31,596 bases of DNA from JAKVKY01 sp964293585. GTDB lineage: Bacteria; Bacillota; Negativicutes; Acidaminococcales; Acidaminococcaceae. The translations under genes were made by a program, and so were the position numbers. The notes under the pieces are model-generated. The model had not been told where the DNA came from. It did no database searches and saw only the letters and a list, made by a program, of their open reading frames with translations. The stretch covers positions 1 to 31,596 of the forward strand of contig CAXYYS010000022.1 of the NCBI GenBank assembly GCA_964293585.1. The letters run 5' to 3'. This document shows positions 15,755 to 24,061 of the stretch, piece by piece (the stretch's first letter is position 1; every line of letters begins with the position of its first letter).

Positions 15755-16026
15755 TTTATAAATTAGCGCTCACTTCCAGGTTTAATAAAGACCTGAAAAA
15801 GATTTTGAAACGCGGCTACGCTATGCAGGAACTTCATAATGTGATCAATCTTTTACAGGCGGGAATAAACCTGCCATCCAAGTATCGTGACCATGCATTA
15901 GGGGGTAATTGGACGGGACATCGGGAATGTCATGTTAAACCAGATTGGTTGTTAATCTACAAAGTTGAAAATGAAGTTTTAGTACTTACCTTGGTTAGAA
16001 CCGGTAGTCATAGCGATATCTTATAA
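15751..16026 (+). CDS. YafQ family mRNA interferase toxin
   Basis: 91 residues, the size and fold pattern of YafQ/RelE-type endoribonucleases, which cut mRNA on the ribosome. The conserved set is visible: DHALGGNWTGHRECHVKPDW with His and Asp catalytic candidates, then LLIYKV, and the terminal RTGSHSDIL with the final catalytic His. It starts at a GTG that overlaps the antitoxin stop codon, so toxin synthesis is tied to antitoxin synthesis. A terminator hairpin lies just after it. Confidence 0.92.
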   Translation: MIYKLALTSRFNKDLKKILKRGYAMQELHNVINLLQAGINLPSKYRDHALGGNWTGHRECHVKPDWLLIYKVENEVLVLTLVRTGSHSDIL

Positions 16027-16030
16027 CCTG

Positions 16031-16064
16031 CAAGCAGCGTATCTGATGAGATATACTGCTTTTG
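16031..16064 (+). terminator. Intrinsic terminator of the toxin-antitoxin operon
   Basis: AAGCAGCGTATCT pairs with AGATATACTGCTT over GATG and ends in TTTTG. Confidence 0.7.
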
Positions 16065-16076
16065 TACGGATTATTA

Positions 16077-16085
16077 TGGTATAAT
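16077..16085 (+). promoter_or_regulatory. Extended -10 promoter of the M13 peptidase gene
   Basis: TGGTATAAT lies 33 bases before the ATG. The region overlaps the end of the toxin-antitoxin terminator. Confidence 0.6.
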
Positions 16086-16117
16086 ATATACAGAAATTTC
16101 GAGAGGCGGCGATATTT

Positions 16118-18151
16118 ATGTTCAAACATTCTCAGACACTGACGGCAGCTTTAACCTTAACGCTGCTACTATCCGTGTCCACCAGTTTTGCCAAGGCCCC
16201 GGATTTTACGGTGCAGGTTCCCTATAAGGGAGATGGCAAACCTACGGCGCCCCAACAGGACTTCTACCTGTATGTGAACGCTGGCTGGCAAAAGACCACC
16301 AAGATTCCTGCTGATAGCGGTAGTGTTTCCAGCTTTAAGGAAGCCGGGGACAGAAAAGATAAGCAACTGGAGGAGCTGACCAAACTGGCGGTCAAACATG
16401 CGGCTGCGGGTACGGCTACCAGGGACGAGAAAAATATTGCCAACCTCTATGCCTGCATTAAAGATCAAAAGAGCCGGGAACAGGCGGGGCTGGGTAATTT
16501 AAAGCCCATCCTGGAAAGCATCGAAGGCATCCAGAGTAATCAGGAATATGCGGAAAAGATAGCGACACTGTTTAAACAGCACGGTGGTATTCCCGGCATG
16601 GTAGGTCCTTACGGCGGTTTTAACGACCTGGAGAACAACGATAAGTACGTTGCCACCTTGGAAGGACCGGCGGGGCTGCCACGGGAACAATTGGAAAGCA
16701 AGAGTAACGACGAGTATTTTGCCAAGTACCGGGATCATATCCGGGACGTGCTGCATTTGTACGGCCGGGATGAGAAAGCTGCGGCCAAAACGGCCAACGA
16801 TATTTTTAACCTGCAAAAAGATTTAGGTCTGCATTCCCTGACCGTCGCTGAGAGATCAGACCCTACCAAGCGGTTCCGAACCCTGGATCTGGCCGGGCTG
16901 CAAAAATTATACAGCCATCTTAACGTGGAAGCTATGCTGAATGCCGGCGGCATCGGCCCCAAGGACGGAATCCACAGCTGGCTGATTCAGGACCCTGCGC
17001 AGATGGCCCGGTTTAACGAACTAAATACGCCCGCGCTGCTGCCCACCTTAAAGGAATATTCCATCTATTCTCTGCTGGATTCCCACAGTGCTTTATTAGG
17101 GCGCCAGTATCAGAAACTGGCCATCGAATTTGGCAAAGTAAGCGAAGGCTCAGAGAAAGCGCCTACTCAGAAGAAAATGGATTTGGATTTAACCGAAGGG
17201 CTTTTAGCCCCGATTTACGGCCGCTTGTATGGGAAAACTTATTTTAGCGACGCCAGTAAGAAAGAAGTTACCGGTTATGTGCAGCTGGTGCTGCAGCACT
17301 ACCGTAACGAACTGCAACAGTTAGACTGGCTGACCCCGGCCACCAAAGCCATGGCCATCAAGAAACTGGATAACATGGATATTAACGTGGGTTATCCGGA
17401 AGCCTGGCCGGATTATCTGGACCAATTACAAGTTAAGTCGCCTAAGGAAGGCGGCGTTTTGATTAATAACACGCTGGACATGGTAGCCCTGATTAATACC
17501 TGGGATAGGCAGCGGATCGGTACGCCGGTACGCAAGGATTATTGGGATGAGGTCCTGCCACAGACGATTAACGCTTTCTATACTCCGACGGATAACAGCA
17601 TCAATTTCTCGGCGGCCATCCTGCAAAAACCGTTCTTTGATCCCAAGGCGGACCGGGAAACGAACCTGGGCGGCGTGGGCGTGGTTATCGGCCACGAGAT
17701 TACCCACTGCTTTGATAATACCGGTTCCAAGTTTGATTATCTGGGACGTATGCGCAACTGGTGGCAGCCTGCGGATTACGAAGCCTTTAGTAAACGTCAG
17801 GAAAGGATTAGTGCTTACTATAGCCGCTTCCTGCTGCCGGATGGAACCCGTGTGAACGGGCAGCAGTCCCTGACGGAAAATACGGCGGACCTGGGCGGGA
17901 TGAATACCATCACCCAGATTATCGGCCACAATCCGGAAGCTCTGCGCCGGGCCTATAAGAATTTTGCTATCATCTGGAGAAGCAAGGCTTCGGACAGATA
18001 CTTGCAGGATGAGTTGTCCGATGTGCACGCCCTGCCCTATGTGCGGGTCATTGGCGTGCTGGGTTCCACGGACGGATTCTATGAAGCCTATCCGGTAAAA
18101 CCGGGCGATAAGATGTACGTGGCGCCGGAGGACCGGGTAAAACTTTGGTAA
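16118..18151 (+). CDS. Secreted M13 (neprilysin/PepO-like) zinc metallopeptidase
   Basis: 677 residues, full length for family M13. A signal peptide (about residues 1-25, ending SFAKA) implies export to the envelope. The N-terminal M13 domain begins with PQQDFYLYVNAGWQ, a family hallmark. The C-terminal catalytic domain has NAFYTPTDNSINFSAAIL, the zinc site HEITH (His526 to His530), and ENTAD (Glu587, Asp591) that supplies the third ligand. The end (YPVKPGDKMYVAPEDRVKLW) keeps the family CxxW-like tail position but without Cys, as in bacterial members. It cleaves oligopeptides. GAGAGGCGG precedes the ATG. The secreted protein 80 bases downstream may be co-transcribed. Confidence 0.95.
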   Translation: MFKHSQTLTAALTLTLLLSVSTSFAKAPDFTVQVPYKGDGKPTAPQQDFYLYVNAGWQKTTKIPADSGSVSSFKEAGDRKDKQLEELTKLAVKHAAAGTATRDEKNIANLYACIKDQKSREQAGLGNLKPILESIEGIQSNQEYAEKIATLFKQHGGIPGMVGPYGGFNDLENNDKYVATLEGPAGLPREQLESKSNDEYFAKYRDHIRDVLHLYGRDEKAAAKTANDIFNLQKDLGLHSLTVAERSDPTKRFRTLDLAGLQKLYSHLNVEAMLNAGGIGPKDGIHSWLIQDPAQMARFNELNTPALLPTLKEYSIYSLLDSHSALLGRQYQKLAIEFGKVSEGSEKAPTQKKMDLDLTEGLLAPIYGRLYGKTYFSDASKKEVTGYVQLVLQHYRNELQQLDWLTPATKAMAIKKLDNMDINVGYPEAWPDYLDQLQVKSPKEGGVLINNTLDMVALINTWDRQRIGTPVRKDYWDEVLPQTINAFYTPTDNSINFSAAILQKPFFDPKADRETNLGGVGVVIGHEITHCFDNTGSKFDYLGRMRNWWQPADYEAFSKRQERISAYYSRFLLPDGTRVNGQQSLTENTADLGGMNTITQIIGHNPEALRRAYKNFAIIWRSKASDRYLQDELSDVHALPYVRVIGVLGSTDGFYEAYPVKPGDKMYVAPEDRVKLW

Positions 18152-18232
18152 GCTGTTGCCGGTAAAAGTTTGGAGAAATAAATTCCTAAGCTGCAGGGGC
18201 GAAGCAAGAATTTTTGCAAAGGGGGAGTGTTC

Positions 18233-18817
18233 ATGATGAAAAAGAGTTCCGTATTATTAACTGCGTTAACGTTAGTCTGTCTGGCCTTATTTAGTCTGAC
18301 CGCATCGGCGGCCGGGCTGCCCAAGGTGGCGGTTTTGTACATCAACAACGCCAAGACAACCTATGACAACGAAGTAGACCAGAAAGTGCTGGGCGATCTG
18401 GCGCTGGCGTTGCCGGCTACCAAATATACCCGGGTGGATGGGGCCCCCTATCTGGCCAAGCTGCAAAAGATGGGTATGACGGATCTGTCCACGGCAGAGC
18501 GCAGTGATATTGTGGATGCCTTTAAGGGCGACGATGTGGATTACTGTTTATACGTGGAAGTGCAGCCGTTCGTGGCCCGGGACAAGGTGACTTTTTTCAC
18601 CATCGGCAAAGATATCACAGCGGTAGTACCGTTTAAGATTATCGACCTGGCCAACAACAAATATTTGTATAACGGCAAGTTCACGGAAAAAGGTTCCGAC
18701 AGCACCGTCATCGGCCTGATTGGTAACAAGTCCGTGGCTCTGAAAGTGTTGGGAAAGATTGATAAGCAGATGGCTACGGTGATTGATTCCCAGCTGCCGG
18801 CTACGAAAGCTAAGTAA
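18233..18817 (+). CDS. Secreted protein of unknown function
   Basis: About 194 residues. A signal peptide (SSVLLTALTLVCLALFSLTA, cleavage near ASAAG) leads into a mature domain that starts LPKVAVLYINNAKTTYDNEV and ends with a long amphipathic segment. The pattern of an early beta strand followed by YTRVDGAPYLAKLQKMG recalls small periplasmic proteins seen in Negativicutes, but I cannot name a family. One Cys (YCLYVEV) remains in the mature part. GGGGGAG precedes ATG 18233; ATG 18236 is also possible. It lies 81 bases after the M13 peptidase with no terminator between, so co-transcription is plausible. Confidence 0.75.
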   Translation: MMKKSSVLLTALTLVCLALFSLTASAAGLPKVAVLYINNAKTTYDNEVDQKVLGDLALALPATKYTRVDGAPYLAKLQKMGMTDLSTAERSDIVDAFKGDDVDYCLYVEVQPFVARDKVTFFTIGKDITAVVPFKIIDLANNKYLYNGKFTEKGSDSTVIGLIGNKSVALKVLGKIDKQMATVIDSQLPATKAK

Positions 18818-18863
18818 CGGCTGCCTGTTAGCTCATACTTTAGTTTGAATTGGTAAGCGCAAT

Positions 18864-18892
18864 TTGAAAATTGTCATCTAAATCTTTATAAT
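18864..18892 (+). promoter_or_regulatory. Promoter of the pseudopilin gene
   Basis: TTGAAA (18864-18869), 17 bases, TATAAT (18887-18892), 77 bases before the ATG at 18970. Confidence 0.6.
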
Positions 18893-18969
18893 AAAAAATA
18901 GAGAAGAAAACGGAATAGAAAAAGCGCACAGTAAGTAAAAAATATGGTAGAGGAGTGAGAGTTTGCGAC

Positions 18970-19818
18970 ATGTCCAGGTATGCGTTTTCCCAACATGCAG
19001 CGGCTAAAGGATTTACACTTATCGAATTAGTTGTGGTTATCGCCATCCTGGGGATTTTGGCGGGCATCGCCATTCCCAGGTTTTTAGATGCCCAGGCCAG
19101 CGCCAAAGGCGCTAAAATTGTAGCCGACCTGCGGACCATCGACAGTGCGGCCACGGTTTATTATGCTCAAAAAGGGCAATATCCCACCGCCATCACCGGT
19201 AACGATCCCGCTACCACAGATGGTTTTGTGGGCAAGTATCTGGCGGCCTGGCCGGTGCCGGACACGGGTACTTTTATCGTGGCTCAGCTTAAGGGCGGCA
19301 GCAAAACCTACGAGGGCATCACGGACGATTTTTATACTCTGACCACCGCCGGCCGCGGCGAATATCACGGTCATCCGGTGGAGTGGTATCTGGGCGGCGG
19401 GGATACGTATTACACGGATAGCACGCTCATCGCAGCCATCAATGCAACGAATAAATATTTAACGGATAAGGGAAAAATATATATTAGTGGCGGTGAGCTT
19501 ATTGACAACCTTAATAAGAAAGTTGGCAATCTTGCTGTAGACACTTCAATTTTAAGTGATGCTGGCTTAACAGGAAACTATTATTGGCATACGAATCAGG
19601 GCGGGGAATATTATTTTGCCAATACGGATGCAACAGGATGGGGCGGATGGAAAGCCAACCTGATTGAAGTTAATGGTAATTTGTATGCTTTTGATACGGC
19701 CATACAGGTCAGTGGTTTATACAACGAGGCGGGTACGGCTGCTAATGTTCAAGCCGGTCTGGAAGCCATGGTCGCCGCCGGCACAGCTAAAAAGTTGGGC
19801 ACCATCGCTACCAAGTAA
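18970..19818 (+). CDS. Type IV pilin/pseudopilin-like protein
   Basis: 282 residues. The class III prepilin signal is clear: a short leader ending in Gly14, cleavage before Phe15, Glu at mature position 5, and a hydrophobic helix (FTLIELVVVIAILGILAGIA). The mature N-terminal half (LRTIDSAATVYYAQKGQYPT) is pseudopilin-like. The C-terminal half (about residues 155-250) is encoded by a clearly more AT-rich stretch with different codon choice. No secretion ATPase, assembly platform or prepilin peptidase gene is in the window, so it must be used by machinery elsewhere. ATG 18970 gives the right leader; the ribosome site (GAGGAGTGAGAG) is somewhat distant. Confidence 0.9.
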   Translation: MSRYAFSQHAAAKGFTLIELVVVIAILGILAGIAIPRFLDAQASAKGAKIVADLRTIDSAATVYYAQKGQYPTAITGNDPATTDGFVGKYLAAWPVPDTGTFIVAQLKGGSKTYEGITDDFYTLTTAGRGEYHGHPVEWYLGGGDTYYTDSTLIAAINATNKYLTDKGKIYISGGELIDNLNKKVGNLAVDTSILSDAGLTGNYYWHTNQGGEYYFANTDATGWGGWKANLIEVNGNLYAFDTAIQVSGLYNEAGTAANVQAGLEAMVAAGTAKKLGTIATK

Positions 19819-19906
19819 GTATTACCAAAATTCGTTGCACTTTTGCCAAGTAGCATCTCTGTTCCAAATATGCTAAAATAAAAAAAGGGAACGGGGAGGT
19901 GGCAGC

Positions 19907-20128
19907 GTGTTTGAGGATATGGGGAAAACTTTGATCCTGATAGGCATCGTGCTGGTGGTCCTGGGCCTGATTATGCACTTTGGCCGGGGCATCCTGGATC
20001 TGGGACATCTGCCCGGAGATTTTAAGTGGACCAGCGAGAGCGGCAACACGACTTTTTATTTCCCTCTGGCCAGCTGTATCGTGGTCAGCGTGGTTCTGAG
20101 TTTGCTGATGCGCTTTTTTACGAAATAA
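19907..20128 (+). CDS. DUF2905 family small membrane protein
   Basis: 73 residues with two membrane helices (TLILIGIVLVVLGLIMHFG and FPLASCIVVSVVLSLLMRFF) joined by the family loop GHLPGDFKW. DUF2905 proteins are common small inner-membrane proteins with no known role. GGGAGGTGG lies eight bases before the GTG start; an internal ATG at 19919 would remove the first four residues. An extended -10-like TGCTAAAAT is at 19869-19877. Repeat R3 starts about 20 bases after the stop. Confidence 0.85.
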   Translation: MFEDMGKTLILIGIVLVVLGLIMHFGRGILDLGHLPGDFKWTSESGNTTFYFPLASCIVVSVVLSLLMRFFTK

Positions 20129-20149
20129 CTACATATGATAAATTGAAAA

Positions 20150-20405
20150 CAGTTACAGAATTGCAGTGGTTGCAAGCTCTACGCTCAGTACTCCAGAATG
20201 CTGTTTTAGTGGTTGGCTCAGCTGCTCGAATGCTGTTCCCGGTCTGCGTCCGGGCCTTCATTCTCGCCACCCTTCCCCAACCTACGAAAAACACGCACTC
20301 TTCCCATGCGCGTATCGCCTGCCGCCACTGCAATTATTGTTGCTGCGATACAGTTACTATTCACATATTGTATACGACCACACAAAAGCATCTTGGTCTG
20401 GCATG
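20150..20405. repeat. Interspersed palindromic repeat R3 (long-hairpin subtype, one outer end missing)
   Basis: The body matches R1 and R5 (CAGTGGTTGCAAGCTCTACG on the left, CGCCTGCCGCCACTG on the right) but is more diverged. The apex is a different hairpin: CCCGG-TCTGCGT-CCGGG inside GAATG...CATTC (20227-20262), where R1 and R5 have GTTTTGC-TGC-GCAAAAC. The right end, read on the minus strand, is GCCAGACC, core AAGATGC, TTTTGTG. The left outer end is absent. It starts right after the DUF2905 gene. No protein is supported in it. Confidence 0.8.
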
Positions 20406-20408
20406 AAA

Positions 20409-20452
20409 TAAAAACTGCCTTACCGGTAAAGAATCGGTAAGGCAGTTTTTAT
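20409..20452. terminator. Bidirectional intrinsic terminator between repeats R3 and R4
   Basis: AAAAACTGCCTTACCG pairs with CGGTAAGGCAGTTTTT around GTAAAGAAT. The long stem with A and T flanks works on both strands, ending the DUF2905 transcript and probably the second hybrid kinase transcript after it crosses R4. Confidence 0.85.
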
Positions 20453-20460
20453 TGCTATTC

Positions 20461-20684
20461 GTATCTTGCCCAGACCAGTAGGCCTTTGTGCGCGCCGTGT
20501 TGCGACTAGACGAAGCCGGGTAACGCCCCGGCGGCTAATAGTTATAAAGAACAAACATGTCGCAACAGTTGTGCGAAAACAAAGACCTACTGGTTGGGCA
20601 CTACATACCAATTACAAAACAAAGACCTACTGGTTGGGCACTACATACCAATTACAAAACAAAGACCTACTGGTTGGGCACCAC
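20461..20684. repeat. Interspersed palindromic repeat R4 (short subtype) abutting the kinase stop codon
   Basis: The left end is GTATCTTGCCCAGACC, core AGTAGGC, CTTTGTG. The right end, read on the minus strand, is GTGGTGCCCAACC, core AGTAGGT, CTTTG, and touches the stop codon of the second hybrid kinase. The internal hairpin is GCCGGG-TAACGC-CCCGGC (20515-20532), enclosed by TTGCGAC (20500-20506) pairing with GTCGCAA (20559-20565). The conserved GGCGGCTAATAGTT follows the hairpin as in R2. The right end is amplified as a 40-base tandem repeat. Confidence 0.85.
20581..20684. repeat. 40-base tandem repeat, 2.5 copies, made from one end of R4
   Basis: A unit that opens AAAGACCTACTGGTTGGGCA and closes CTACATACCAATTACAAAAC occurs at 20581-20620 and 20621-20660 without change, then as a half unit from 20661. 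Each unit carries one complete outer end of the repeat family, so R4 has three copies of that end facing one copy of the other. Confidence 0.95.
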
Positions 20685-23576
20685 TTATTCTATATATTTT
20701 GCCAGCGTCGCAAATAACACATCCGGCACCAGCGGTTTAGGCACATGCCCATTCATACCCGCATCCAGACACTTTTGAATATCTTCCGTAAAAGTTTCAG
20801 CGGTCAGCGCGATGATAGGAATAGTTTGTGCATCCGGCCTGGATAAGGCGCGGATTTGGTGCGTAGCCTCGTAGCCGTTCAAGACCGGCATGCGCAGATC
20901 CATCAGCACGGCGGCAAAAGTTCCCGGCGCGCTGGCGGCAAAAGTGGCCACGCCTTCCTGGCCGTCGTTAGCCGTTACCGCTGTCAAACCCTTAGATTTT
21001 AGTAAAGCTGCCGTAATTTCCTGGTTCAGCTGATTATCTTCGCACAACAAAACTTTGTGCCCGGCCAGCTTGGCAAAATCTACAGCCTTTTTAGCCTGAG
21101 CAGCCGCCGGATCGGCAATGATCGTGGTGGCAGCCGTACTCGCAGCCATATTTGTAGCGGCAGCAGCCGTATTTGTGGCAGTGGCTGCTGCATCAGCACC
21201 CTCGTCCACGGTCTGCAGCCTTAACCGTACGGTAAAGGTGCTGCCCTGTCCCGGTACGCTGTCCAGTTTAATGGAACCGCCCATCAGGGTGACCAGCTGC
21301 TTGACGATGGCCAATCCCAGGCCGGTACCAAAGTTTTCGTAGCCCCGCCGTTTTTCCTGGCTAAAAGGTTCAAAGACCCGCTCTTGAAACTCCGGTGCAA
21401 TACCGATTCCGTCATCCTGTACGGAGACCAGGCTGTCGATGCCGCCGTCTGTACCCGTCTCGTTCCAGAGCCGGACATTAATATGGCCGCCGGCGGGTGT
21501 ATATTTTACCGCATTGGTGAGCAGGTTCAGCAAAATCTTTTGCAGGTTCAGCTTATCCACCAGGACGTTGCGCTGCAAGTGAGGCAAGCAGTTTACGGTA
21601 AAAGTAATATTTTTCTTAGCGGTCTGTTCCCTTATTACGTCAAAGAGCGCGGCAAAAAATGCCTGCGGGTCTGCAGCCACCGGTTCCAGTTTTAATTCCA
21701 GTTTGCCGCTGCGCAGCTTGGACATGGTTAGCGTGTCATTCACCAGCTCCAGCATTAATTTGCCGGAACTATTAATTTTTTGCAGATACGACTGGACTTC
21801 TTCCCACCGGCTGCTGTTTTGGGCCAGCCCCGAAAAACCGATGATGGCGTTTAAAGGCGTGCGCAGGTCGTGGCTGATGTTGGCAAAGAACTGGTTTTTC
21901 TCCTCGGCGTTTTTCGCCACAGCGTCCAGCCGGATTTTTTCGGCAGCCAGGGCGCGTTCCGCCTGTCCCTGCAGGATAATTTTGTGTACCATGAAGATTA
22001 ATCCTATAACCATGCACAGAAGTAAAATGGAAATTATTAGCAGGGCAAACGGGGGCAAGGTATTTACGAAATGGCTGAAAGCGTTTTCGTTAGCCAGGGA
22101 ATACTTGACCGCCGCCTCATCCATGGCAGCACGGTTTACGTACCGCAGACATTTGTTCATGATCCCGAACAGGAGGGGATCGCTGTTCAGACCGATACCG
22201 GCCACGAGACTATAGTTATGGGCGGGCAGCGCGGAAAAATTATATTCCGTAGCCCGGCTGGAGTTGAGCAGATAGTTGGTGCTGGCCGAATTAAGATAGG
22301 CGGCATCAATCTTGCCGGCTTTTAAAGCGTCAAAGGCTTTGTTGCTATTGGACATGAGCACTACGCGAGCCGGTTGGCCGTGGGCGCCGGTGATGATATC
22401 TCCAAACAGGGAACGCAGAGGTACCGGCACGCCAACGGTCCGGATGGGACCGCCGTTCTTTAAAGTGACCTGGGTCAGGCCTACCTCCATGTAAGGTCTG
22501 GTCATCCGTAAATGGTGGCTCATGGCCAGGACAGAATCCATGGTCAGCTTGCCTACGATATCGGCCTTCCCGTCTTCCACCAGCTGGATGGCGTCCATCA
22601 TGGCCGGCGCTGTCAGATATTCAAAGTTCAGTCCCGAAATTTGCGCCAGCTTTTGGAACATATCCGGGATAACGCCGATGGGTTTGCCGTCCTCACCTTT
22701 AAAACAGAAGGGTGCGTTATCCAGTTGCAACACTACCCGGACCGGCAGCTTTTTTTGTAAAAATTCCTGCTCGGCTTTAGAAAAAACAGGTAGCTGTTCC
22801 TTGTTCATAGAAAAATATTTTTCATTCAGGCTGGACTTGAACCCGGCATTATCAAAATACAGGGATTCCAGGGCCTGGTCCAAAGATTTTTTTAAATCCG
22901 GACGGTTCCTGCTTATCCCAAAATACAAGGGCATGGGATTAAACTCCGCTACGATCCGGTATTTGCTGCTGTTGCCCAGATACGTGATGGCCAGGGCATC
23001 CACCGTACCTTTTTCCAAGGCGCTGAACATGGCTTCTTCGTTGTCCAGGTTCACCACACTGGGGGTCAGGTCATGGTCGGCGCTCCAGTCCATAAAAGCT
23101 TTGGCGTCCAGGGAACCTGTCAGTACGCCTACCCGCATATTTTTAAACGAAGCATAATCGTTATAACCGTGGCTGGTATCGTCTTCAGGCACCACCAGGG
23201 TCACAAAGACCCGGCCCATGTTGTCATTGCTGAACAAAATCTGCTGTTCCCGCTCCGGCGAAGGGAACAGGGCCGGCAAAATATCAATCTCGCCTTTTTG
23301 CAAGGCGATATAAGCTTCGTTAAAACCCTGATAATCTACAAACTGATACTGCCAGTTGGCATAGTTAGCCACGGCGTACAGGTAATCAATGTTGTAGCCT
23401 TTATAGACACCGGCATCCTTGTGCATGTAATCCATGTCATAATAATAGCCGGTCCTGATGGTGACGGGAGCAGCCGCAGCCGGCTGTGCGCCCCAAAAGC
23501 ACACGCAGAGGCAAGCTGCCATAAGGAGCCGCAGCCAGAATTTATAATTTTGCGCGCCGGATGTAGATGTTTGCAT
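20685..23576 (-). CDS. BvgS-like hybrid histidine kinase with two periplasmic SBP domains and a receiver
   Basis: About 963 residues. A signal peptide (to about residue 36, PAAAAP) is followed by two tandem family-3 solute-binding (Venus flytrap) domains at about 37-260 and 270-505, one membrane helix (FALLIISILLLCMVIGLIFM), HisKA (FANISHDLRTPLNAIIG, His569), HATPase_c (NLLTNAVKYTP, DDGIGI, GTGLGLAI), an Ala/Thr-rich linker and a receiver (AVLMDLRMP, Asp893). This is the EvgS/BvgS plan, without PAS and HPt. It probably senses amino-acid-like or other small ligands. The start at 23576 is preferred: TTGCCG-17-TATAAT at 23650-23678 places transcription start near 23643, so an upstream in-frame start at 23645 would not be transcribed. 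No response regulator is adjacent. Confidence 0.9.
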   Translation of the reverse strand: MQTSTSGAQNYKFWLRLLMAACLCVCFWGAQPAAAAPVTIRTGYYYDMDYMHKDAGVYKGYNIDYLYAVANYANWQYQFVDYQGFNEAYIALQKGEIDILPALFPSPEREQQILFSNDNMGRVFVTLVVPEDDTSHGYNDYASFKNMRVGVLTGSLDAKAFMDWSADHDLTPSVVNLDNEEAMFSALEKGTVDALAITYLGNSSKYRIVAEFNPMPLYFGISRNRPDLKKSLDQALESLYFDNAGFKSSLNEKYFSMNKEQLPVFSKAEQEFLQKKLPVRVVLQLDNAPFCFKGEDGKPIGVIPDMFQKLAQISGLNFEYLTAPAMMDAIQLVEDGKADIVGKLTMDSVLAMSHHLRMTRPYMEVGLTQVTLKNGGPIRTVGVPVPLRSLFGDIITGAHGQPARVVLMSNSNKAFDALKAGKIDAAYLNSASTNYLLNSSRATEYNFSALPAHNYSLVAGIGLNSDPLLFGIMNKCLRYVNRAAMDEAAVKYSLANENAFSHFVNTLPPFALLIISILLLCMVIGLIFMVHKIILQGQAERALAAEKIRLDAVAKNAEEKNQFFANISHDLRTPLNAIIGFSGLAQNSSRWEEVQSYLQKINSSGKLMLELVNDTLTMSKLRSGKLELKLEPVAADPQAFFAALFDVIREQTAKKNITFTVNCLPHLQRNVLVDKLNLQKILLNLLTNAVKYTPAGGHINVRLWNETGTDGGIDSLVSVQDDGIGIAPEFQERVFEPFSQEKRRGYENFGTGLGLAIVKQLVTLMGGSIKLDSVPGQGSTFTVRLRLQTVDEGADAAATATNTAAAATNMAASTAATTIIADPAAAQAKKAVDFAKLAGHKVLLCEDNQLNQEITAALLKSKGLTAVTANDGQEGVATFAASAPGTFAAVLMDLRMPVLNGYEATHQIRALSRPDAQTIPIIALTAETFTEDIQKCLDAGMNGHVPKPLVPDVLFATLAKYIE

Positions 23577-23649
23577 GTCACTACCACTTTCTTGCTTGTT
23601 GCAGAAAAGAAAATAAAATCTAAAAATTAGCAAAATTACTGCCAAGACT

Positions 23650-23678
23650 ATTATATGCTAAAAAGATGTAAACGGCAA
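23650..23678 (-). promoter_or_regulatory. Promoter of the second hybrid kinase
   Basis: On the minus strand TTGCCG (23673-23678), 17 bases, TATAAT (23650-23655). It fixes the gene start at the downstream ATG. Confidence 0.65.
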
Positions 23679-23730
23679 TTGTACTAACGGCGGCTTCTAT
23701 TTTGTCGCGCTTAGTTCTTACATGGCGGCA

Positions 23731-23781
23731 TGAGTATGTATAAATTTACAAAAATAGCTTTGGCGGGGGTACGGGAATGGC
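23731..23781 (+). pseudogene. Copy of the 5' end of the downstream hydrolase gene
   Basis: Thirty-six bases (23731-23766) are identical to 24243-24278, covering the start and first ten codons of the hydrolase (MYKFTKIALA). The following GGTACGGGAATGG also occurs at the 3' end of that gene (near 25255-25267), and the gene contains GCGGCGGTA at both points. This looks like a duplicated hydrolase gene that lost its middle by recombination between short repeats. The last bases also resemble the start of repeat R5, so the second half of the match may be chance. Confidence 0.65.
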
Positions 23782-24022
23782 AGTGGCTGCAAGCTCTACG
23801 CGCAATACTCCAGAATGCTGTTTTAGTGGCCGGCTCAGCTGCTCCGCACAGGTTTTGCTGCGCAAAACTGGGTGCTCCGCAACGCTTCGCCAGCCTACTA
23901 AAACTACGCATTCTTCCGATGCGCGTCTCGCTTGCAGCCACTGCCGATTGTTATTGCCACGCCACATCCACTATTCACATCTTGCATACGGTTCACAAAA
24001 GTATCCCGGTAGGGCAAGATAC
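23769..24022. repeat. Interspersed palindromic repeat R5 (long-hairpin subtype)
   Basis: The inner 160 bases are almost identical to R1, including the perfect apex GTTTTGC-TGC-GCAAAAC and the CAGTGGCTGCAAGC/GCTTGCAGCCACTG arms. The right end, read on the minus strand, is GTATCTTGCCCTACC, core GGGATAC, TTTTGTGAACCGTATGC. The left outer end is missing and replaced by the hydrolase fragment. Protein-like frames on both strands lack support. Confidence 0.85.
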
Positions 24023-24061
24023 GAAGGCAATACCAATATATTTCAGTCTAAACAAATAGAA

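Noticed and set aside
16169..16468. Antisense frames in the M13, serpin, hybrid kinase and other genes
   Set aside because: They overlap genes with clear family motifs and show no ribosome site or recognisable domain; they result from codon bias.
20581..20684. CRISPR array
   Set aside because: The 40-base units are directly adjacent with no spacers, and no cas gene is present. It is a tandem repeat of a repeat end.
23577..23645. Upstream start for the BvgS-like kinase
   Set aside because: The promoter places transcription start near 23643 and the extra residues would add a second hydrophobic segment before a good signal peptide.
23730..24059. 110-residue frame starting MSMYKFTKIALA
   Set aside because: Only the start is real, copied from the downstream hydrolase gene; the rest is repeat R5 read through.
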